From contig JAXGOI010000001.1 in assembly GCA_040767605.1 (NCBI GenBank), forward strand, positions 992,001 through 1,056,000: 64,000 nucleotides of DNA. Reading direction: 5' to 3'. Both the position numbers and the translations under genes were made by a program. Of this stretch, positions 59,075 to 64,000 are shown piece by piece (within the stretch, counting starts at the first letter, position 1; each line of letters starts with the position of its first letter). The notes beneath the pieces were generated by a model. It saw only the letters and a list, made by a program, of their open reading frames with translations, did not search any database and had not been told where the DNA came from. Source of the DNA: JAXGOI01 sp040767605 (GTDB lineage Bacteria > Bacillota > Dehalobacteriia > UBA4068).

Positions 59075-59749
59075 TTATAAATTAGTTTCCCCCGCGGCTG
59101 AGGAAATATAAATAGCCGCTAAAATTGTAAATACCATTGCCTGTACAAAGCCCAGCAAAATGCTGAGGAAAAATAATGGCAAAGGCGCCAGGACGGGAAG
59201 AAGATTAAAAACCTGACTGGCTAAGGCTTCCTCCCCAAAGATATTCCCGAATAAACGCAGAGATAAAGAAAGAGGCCGGACAAATTCCTCAATCAGCAAA
59301 AGAGGCATAATAAAAATTACCGGCTTTGTAAAATGCTTAAAATAATTAAATCCATGCTCTTTTAAGCCATAGCCATGGGTAGCCGCAAAAACACATAGGG
59401 CCAAAGCCGCCGTTACACTTAAGGAAGAGGTAGGCGCCGCCAAACCGGGTAAGCGGCCGGCCAAGGGTAAAAGGCCGCAATAATTTGCCAATAAAATAAA
59501 AATAAACAGCGAGCCTAAAAAAGGCAGATATTTTCTGGCCATTTCCGGGCCGATAATATCGGCAATAAAGCCCTCCAGCTTTTCTAAAACCAGCTCCAGA
59601 AAATTCTGCAGCCTTCCGGGGCTTTTTTCAAGCCTTTTAGAGGCAATTATTGCCAAAAGGGAAAGCCCCAGGGTAAGGGCCATTGTTGTTATGATTATAC
59701 TTGTTATTCCCAGGCCAAAAACATGGAATAAAACCTGGCTCTCATGCAT
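59075..59749 (-). CDS. atpB: ATP synthase Fo subunit a
   Basis: 224 residues with five to six membrane spans. The essential Arg lies in FVRPLSLSLRLFGNIFGEE, and the C-terminal span contains LGFVQAMVFTILAAIYI. It forms the ion half-channels beside the c ring. GAGGTG precedes the ATG. Confidence 0.94.
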   Translation of the reverse strand: MHESQVLFHVFGLGITSIIITTMALTLGLSLLAIIASKRLEKSPGRLQNFLELVLEKLEGFIADIIGPEMARKYLPFLGSLFIFILLANYCGLLPLAGRLPGLAAPTSSLSVTAALALCVFAATHGYGLKEHGFNYFKHFTKPVIFIMPLLLIEEFVRPLSLSLRLFGNIFGEEALASQVFNLLPVLAPLPLFFLSILLGFVQAMVFTILAAIYISSAAGETNL

Positions 59750-59778
59750 TGTTACACCTCGGATAAAATTTTCATAAA

Positions 59779-60078
59779 TTAAGATTTAATAAGCTTCTTT
59801 AGGGAATAAAGCCTGCCCCATAAGCTTAAAGAAACGGCCACGCCAATTAAAAGCCAAATATAATCCAGGGGGAGTTTATTCCGGATAAGGTAAACTGCCA
59901 AAAGAGCTAAAACATTTACCAGCATACTTATAAAATAGCCCCCGGCAATCCGGGCGCTTTCAGGAGGGTTTTGGCTTTCCCCTTTAAGCATGGGGCGCCA
60001 CAGAAAAAAATACTTTAAAAAACCGATTATACTCCCAAAAACCCCACCCGTAATTATTGAGAAGACTATCTCTTGCAA
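59779..60078 (-). CDS. atpI: ATP synthase subunit I-like protein
   Basis: The 99-residue membrane protein has four short spans (about 5-25, 45-65, 70-88) and the position typical of AtpI directly before atpB. AtpI helps insert or assemble the c ring and is poorly conserved, so the call relies mainly on position, size and hydrophobicity. Confidence 0.78.
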   Translation of the reverse strand: MQEIVFSIITGGVFGSIIGFLKYFFLWRPMLKGESQNPPESARIAGGYFISMLVNVLALLAVYLIRNKLPLDYIWLLIGVAVSLSLWGRLYSLKKLIKS

Positions 60079-60253
60079 CGGGGCTTCCTCCCTTTTTCCT
60101 CCTTAAAGCAAATACCCTCAGGCAAACCGGTGTGTTAAGCTTTTATAAGCTTTATAATTTATTTATAAAAAATATATTCGGCTTAAGCCGCCCTTAAATT
60201 CTGCCAAAGCCTTATATTTTTCGTCTTAATCCTATTTTTAAACTAAGGGGTTT

Positions 60254-61378
60254 TTAAAAACCGCTTTTCGGGGTTAAAAATTTAAAAATTGATTCCGTTA
60301 TTTGCCTGGCGGCGGTGCCGTCTCCAAAGGGATTAACCGCCTTGGCCATAGCCAGGTATTCCCTTTGATTACGCAAAAGCCTGGCCGCCCCGGCATACAC
60401 ATCCTCATAACGGGTACCCACCAACCGGGCCGTTCCCGCCTCCACCGCCTCGGGGCGCTCCGTAACCTTACGCAAAACTAAAACCGGCTTGCCTAAGGCG
60501 GGGGCTTCCTCCTGCATACCTCCGGAATCTGTCAGCACTATGTAGCTTTTATCCATTAAATGAGAAAAGGGCAAATACTCCAAAGGCTGGCAAAGGTGAA
60601 TTCGGGGATGACCCCCTAAAAATTTCTCCGCCGTTTCGGAAATCAGGGGGTTTTTATGCACGGGGAAGACAACTTCAAGCTCGGGGAAATCTTCTGTCAG
60701 GCGGCGAACAGCCTGAAAAATATTTTCCATGGGCTTACCCCAGTTTTCCCGGCGATGACAGGTAAGAAGAATTATTTTTTTGGTCCAATCTACTTTATCC
60801 AGACCGTATTGATTTAAATCGCAATCTTTTTTTACAACCTGCAGCAGGGCATCTATTACCGTATTGCCGGTAACGCAAATTCTGTCTTCGCTAACGCCCT
60901 CCATAATTAAATTTGTTTGGGCGGCAACGGTGGGGGCAAAATGATAATCCGCCAAAACCCCGGTAAGGCGCCGGTTAATCTCCTCCGGGAACGGGGCGTA
61001 TTTATCCCCCGTTCTAAGCCCGGCCTCCACATGGCCGCAGGGTATTTTATGGTAAAAAGAGGCTAAAGAGGCGGCAAAGGTTGTGGTTGTATCTCCGTGA
61101 ACCAAAACCAAATCCGGGTTTTCCTTTTCCAAAACCGGCTCCAATCCGGAAAGAACAGCCGCGGTTATCCCCGCCGGGTTCTGTCCGTGGCGCATAATAT
61201 TTAAATCATAATCCGGCTTAATGGCAAAAAGCTCCAAAACCTGATCCAGCATTTCCCTATGCTGAGCCGTTACGGCTATTTTGCATTCTATGCCTTCTTT
61301 TGCCGTTAGTTCCTGGATTACCGGGGCCATTTTTATAGCCTCCGGACGGGTGCCGAAAATAGATAAAACCTTAATCAT
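60254..61378 (-). CDS. wecB: UDP-N-acetylglucosamine 2-epimerase (non-hydrolysing)
   Basis: The 374-residue enzyme converts UDP-GlcNAc to UDP-ManNAc for wall polymers or exopolysaccharide. The GT-B-like family motifs FGTRPEAIKMAPVI, VTAQHREMLDQVLELF, VHGDTTT, HVEAGLRTGD, PEEINRR, and TDSGGMQEEAP are all present. It begins the transcript that continues into atpI after 175 bp, an order common in Clostridia. AAGGAGA precedes the ATG. Confidence 0.95.
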   Translation of the reverse strand: MIKVLSIFGTRPEAIKMAPVIQELTAKEGIECKIAVTAQHREMLDQVLELFAIKPDYDLNIMRHGQNPAGITAAVLSGLEPVLEKENPDLVLVHGDTTTTFAASLASFYHKIPCGHVEAGLRTGDKYAPFPEEINRRLTGVLADYHFAPTVAAQTNLIMEGVSEDRICVTGNTVIDALLQVVKKDCDLNQYGLDKVDWTKKIILLTCHRRENWGKPMENIFQAVRRLTEDFPELEVVFPVHKNPLISETAEKFLGGHPRIHLCQPLEYLPFSHLMDKSYIVLTDSGGMQEEAPALGKPVLVLRKVTERPEAVEAGTARLVGTRYEDVYAGAARLLRNQREYLAMAKAVNPFGDGTAARQITESIFKFLTPKSGF

Positions 61379-61749
61379 GCCGTTCTCCTTAGTTTTTTAC
61401 TTTTAAAAGGTTTTACTCTTAAAGACAAAAAACAAATGCTGCCTCTTATATTGTATATACTAGTCCTGAGTCTTTGTCAAGGCTACGCCGCCATTTAGCC
61501 TGTTTTTTCCATTTGACTAAATTATCAGAATATATAATTGCCTCTAGCGGGGCTTTTTTTAAAAAAACAATACTTTTTGCCGGGAAGAAAAATGCTAACA
61601 GGCCTTTGCCTATTTTAACTGCCCGTCAAAAAGTACATCAGACATAAGCTTTCGAATCAGAATGCCCAAAACCCCCTAAAATCAGGAGCCGCCTCTGTTT
61701 AGAGCTTTTATATCTTATGTTTTTTTAAACATTTAGTGCTTTTTTGCCG
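61379..61749. other. Intergenic region upstream of wecB
   Basis: 371 bases between the dCMP deaminase stop and wecB, both on the reverse strand. It holds the wecB promoter at 61452-61480. No clear terminator for the upstream operon and no coding frame were found; a T-run and A-run near 61554-61568 form only a weak stem. Confidence 0.45.
61452..61480 (-). promoter_or_regulatory. Sigma-A promoter of the wecB-atp operon
   Basis: Reverse strand TTGACA (61475-61480), 17-bp spacer, TATACA (61452-61457). The RNA would start about 70 bases before wecB. Confidence 0.72.
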
Positions 61750-62232
61750 TCAATCCTCCCGGCCCCCGGGAAAGGGCTTACCCATAAGCTCTTCATAGCT
61801 TATAAGCTCCATGCCGGCTTCTTGGGCTAAAAGGCTGGAAAATTCATCCGGGTAGCCCTGATCATAAACCACCCTTTGAATACCACTGGTTACCATTGCC
61901 TTAACACAGGTGCTGCAGGGCTGGGTAGTAACATATATTGTGGCCTTATCCAGAGCCACGCCGTGGCGGGCCGCAAAATTGCAAATATTGGCCTCCGCAT
62001 GCTGGGCCCGGCAAATTTCCTGCCGCTGGCCGGAGGGAACGCCCAGCTTTTGCCTGAGGCAGCCCAAATCCATACAATGGGGGGCGCCGGGTAAATTGCC
62101 GTTATACCCCGCGCCGAGAATTCTGTTATCCGGGCTGACGGCAACGGCACCCACCTGCCGCCTTAAGCAGGTGGAGCGCTTAGCCACTAAATGGGCAATA
62201 GACATAAAATATTCTTCCCAGGGCTGGCGCAT
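61750..62232 (-). CDS. comEB: Deoxycytidylate deaminase (ComEB-type)
   Basis: A 160-residue zinc deaminase of dCMP to dUMP, feeding thymidylate synthesis. Zinc ligands and catalytic Glu are in CRAQHAEANI and TTQPCSTCVKAM; the start REPWEEYF-like RQPWEEYFMSIAHLVAKRSTCLRRQVGAV is typical. The name ComEB comes from the Bacillus competence locus, although it is not needed for competence. AAGGAGGG precedes the ATG. Confidence 0.93.
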   Translation of the reverse strand: MRQPWEEYFMSIAHLVAKRSTCLRRQVGAVAVSPDNRILGAGYNGNLPGAPHCMDLGCLRQKLGVPSGQRQEICRAQHAEANICNFAARHGVALDKATIYVTTQPCSTCVKAMVTSGIQRVVYDQGYPDEFSSLLAQEAGMELISYEELMGKPFPGGRED

Positions 62233-62249
62233 AAATTCCCTCCTTAAAG

Positions 62250-62300
62250 AACTTCCTATAATAACCTCTTATAATAACTTCTTATAATAACTTCTTAAAT
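62250..62300 (-). repeat. 13-bp tandem repeat, nearly four copies, upstream of comEB
   Basis: Units at 62250-62262, 62263-62275, 62276-62288 and 62289-62300 of AACTTCTTATAAT type, ending 18 bases before the comEB start. On the reverse strand each reads ATTATAAGAAGTT. Confidence 0.88.
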
Positions 62301-62334
62301 AGCTTTTAATCTCTATCGGCTAAAATATTAAGGC

Positions 62335-63600
62335 TTATCCCTTTAAACCCCGAAGGCCGTTTTCATAAAGGGGGAAGGCTGAGGTAATTTCTTTAACCAG
62401 TTTTGCCGCCTTGGCTAAAGAGCCTTCCTCCCGAGAGAGGCAAATATGAATGGCCCGGGCGATTTCCCCCATATCCTCTTCCTTCATGCCCCGGGTTGTC
62501 ATAGCCGGTGTGCCCAAACGAATACCGCTAGTTACAAAGGGGCTTTGAGGGTCAAAGGGAATGGTGTTTTTATTGCAGGTAATTCCGGCTTCATCTAAAA
62601 GATGCTCCGCCTCTTTACCGGTATAATCCCGGCAGCGGACATCCACCAGCATTAAATGATTATCCGTACCGCCGCTGACTAAACGAAAGCCATAGCCTAA
62701 AAGGGCTTTGGAAAGAGCCTGGGCATTTAAAATAACCTGATGCTGATAGACTTTAAATTCCGGAGCAAGAGCCTCCCGGAAGGCAACGGCTTTAGCCGCA
62801 ATTACATGCATAAGGGGGCCGCCCTGAATACCCGGGAAAATAGCTTTATCTATTTTAGGGGCAAGCTCCGCATCGTTTGTAAATATTGCCCCGCCTCTGG
62901 GGCCCCGCAGGGTTTTATGAGTTGTGGTAGTGGTAATTTCCGCATAGGGAATAGGGCTTGGGTGCTCCCCCGCCGCCACAAGGCCTGCAATATGGGCCAT
63001 ATCCACCAAAAGCTTGGCCCCGCAATTTTGGGCAATTTCCGCCAGGGCCTCAAAATCTATAGTTCTGGGATAGGCCGAGGCCCCGGCCACAATAAGCTTC
63101 GGCTTATGCTCTTTGGCCAGCTTTTCCACAGTATTATAATCTATAACTTCCGTAACGGCATCTACGCCGTAATCTACAAATTTATAGTGGCGCCCGGAGA
63201 AATTAACCGGGCTGCCATGGGTAAGGTGGCCGCCATGGGATAAATTCATGCCTAAAACAGTATCCCCGATATTTATCAGGGTATAATAGGCGGCCATATT
63301 GGCCTGAGCGCCGGAATGAGGCTGAACATTGGCAAAAGCGGCCCCAAAAAGCTCTTTGGCTCTGGCCCGGGCTAAATCTTCGGCAATATCCACATATTCA
63401 CAGCCGCCGTAATAGCGCTTTTGAGGATAACCCTCGGCGTATTTATTTGTCATAACCGAACCCTGAGCCGCCATTACCGCGGAGCTTGCAAAGTTTTCCG
63501 AGGCAATAAGCTCGATTTTATTTTCCTGCCGCCCCAGCTCATTTTTTATGGCGGCAAAAATTTCCGGGTCTGTTTGTTCCAGGCTTAAATTTTTAATCAC
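62335..63600 (-). CDS. glyA: Serine hydroxymethyltransferase
   Basis: GTG at 63598-63600 is taken as start (GGGGG precedes it by seven bases), giving 421 residues beginning IKNLSLEQTDPEIFAAI. The PLP enzyme interconverts serine and glycine with tetrahydrofolate. ELIASENFASSAVMAAQGS, NKYAEGYPQKRYYGG, HGGHLTHG and the PLP-lysine motif TTTTHKTLRGPRGG are present. Its methylene-THF product feeds the thymidylate branch served by the next gene (dCMP deaminase). Confidence 0.96.
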   Translation of the reverse strand: MIKNLSLEQTDPEIFAAIKNELGRQENKIELIASENFASSAVMAAQGSVMTNKYAEGYPQKRYYGGCEYVDIAEDLARARAKELFGAAFANVQPHSGAQANMAAYYTLINIGDTVLGMNLSHGGHLTHGSPVNFSGRHYKFVDYGVDAVTEVIDYNTVEKLAKEHKPKLIVAGASAYPRTIDFEALAEIAQNCGAKLLVDMAHIAGLVAAGEHPSPIPYAEITTTTTHKTLRGPRGGAIFTNDAELAPKIDKAIFPGIQGGPLMHVIAAKAVAFREALAPEFKVYQHQVILNAQALSKALLGYGFRLVSGGTDNHLMLVDVRCRDYTGKEAEHLLDEAGITCNKNTIPFDPQSPFVTSGIRLGTPAMTTRGMKEEDMGEIARAIHICLSREEGSLAKAAKLVKEITSAFPLYENGLRGLKG

Positions 63601-63695
63601 TATTTTTCCCCCAATCTTAACTAAAGACAATTTTAACTGCTATTTAAAGGGCTTTTAAAAGCCTTTTTAACCATGGTAATAAATACTTTTAATAA

Positions 63696-64000
63696 TTATT
63701 CCCCGCAATTACATTCCGTTTGCCCCCCCAGGGCCTTAATTTTTTCTACCCTGCGGCTGTGGCGGCCGCCGGCAAAACCTGTGGCAAACCAGGTCTTTAC
63801 TATTGTTTCCGCATCTTCGGGGCTAATAACCCTGGCGCCTAAAATTAAAATATTGGCATTATTATGCTCTCTGGAGCTTTGGGCCATAAAAACATTATGG
63901 CAAAGGGCGGCCCTTACATTGGCAAAACGGTTTGCCACTATGCTCATGCCTATACCCGTACCGCAAATTAAAAGCCCCCGTTCATACTCTCCGCAATTTA
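63696..64000 (-). CDS. rpiB: Ribose-5-phosphate isomerase B, 5' part outside window
   Basis: The frame is open to the right edge, so only the C-terminal 100 residues or so are seen. GLLICGTGIGMSIVANRFANVRAALCHN is the RpiB/LacAB signature, followed by REHNNANILILGARVI. It interconverts ribose- and ribulose-5-phosphate. The C-terminal tail TECNCGE with two Cys is not conserved. It is the first visible gene of the rpiB-glyA-comEB unit, typical of Clostridia. Confidence 0.9.
   Translation of the reverse strand, partial: NCGEYERGLLICGTGIGMSIVANRFANVRAALCHNVFMAQSSREHNNANILILGARVISPEDAETIVKTWFATGFAGGRHSRRVEKIKALGGQTECNCGE

Noticed and set aside
1..64000. CRISPR arrays, insertion sequences, prophage, tRNA and rRNA genes
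   Set aside because: No regularly spaced repeats, transposase or integrase frames, cloverleaf with CCA end or rRNA stretches were seen on either strand.

Overview
The window is one continuous piece of chromosome from an endospore-forming, anaerobic-type Firmicute of the class Clostridia. It is not a mobile element: I see no transposase, integrase, phage gene, CRISPR array, rRNA or tRNA. The assignment rests on gene content and order. A GerMN-type germination protein, SpoIID, a SpoIIQ-type M23 protein and YwmB indicate sporulation. The order rpiB-glyA-dCMP deaminase-wecB-atpIBEFHAGDC and the YwmB/MurA/SpoIID/SpoIIQ neighbourhood are typical of Clostridia and Bacilli. A corrinoid-type methyltransferase, luxS, a YedF/DUF3343 pair and FabK-type fatty acid synthesis fit the same group. 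Coding DNA is full of GGGG runs and GGCC, whereas intergenic DNA is very A+T-rich. Many genes start with TTG or GTG behind a strong AGGAGG site, so several starts were moved inwards from the longest reading frame. No species can be named from this sequence.

Layout from the left. 1-6378: truncated GerMN protein, HAD phosphatase, secreted CAP-domain protein, YvlD-type membrane protein, M29 aminopeptidase and a TGS/ThrRS-like nucleoside kinase. 6422-8470: an unusual cassette of two 46-50 residue Cys-tailed hydrophobic peptides, a Gly/Pro-rich protein with a Cys-rich end and a 73-residue protein, with two sigma-K-like promoters of identical geometry; this is the best candidate for an undescribed, possibly spore-surface, system. 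8481-10562: YyaL-type thioredoxin-fold protein. 11005-21586: a complete type II fatty acid synthesis operon, fabT-fabH-acpP-fabK-fabD-fabG-fabF-accB-fabZ-accC-accD-accA, ending in a DegV/FakB-type fatty acid-binding protein. Its promoter is framed by two FabT-type boxes.

21657-24826: a MerR regulator fused to a zinc ribbon and a methyltransferase-like domain, divergent from a class III aminotransferase gene whose promoter has the 19-bp spacer typical of MerR targets. 24963-26326: yedF, DUF3343 and a DtxR-type regulator. 26383-31553: sodium:solute symporter, thioredoxin reductase, pyridoxamine kinase and a Memo-like lipoprotein. 31596-37074: a 1661-residue alpha-2-macroglobulin protein whose N-terminus looks like an anti-sigma segment, co-encoded with an ECF sigma factor. 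37368-43348: ftcD, an acidic membrane protein, PFL/UPF0210, an ACT protein and TypA. 43470-46746: methylthioribose-1-phosphate isomerase plus a class II aldolase, then a TPP riboswitch controlling cytX.

46788-53058: a second DUF3343 protein, luxS, spoIIQ with a textbook sigma-F promoter, spoIID, ywmB, murA and a methyltetrahydrofolate methyltransferase-like protein. 53093-64000: the reverse-strand F1Fo ATP synthase operon led by wecB, then dCMP deaminase, glyA and the end of rpiB. Short tandem repeats of 11, 13 and 17 bp sit at gene borders in the right-hand 12 kb, and a further repeat has become a charged N-terminal extension of AtpD.
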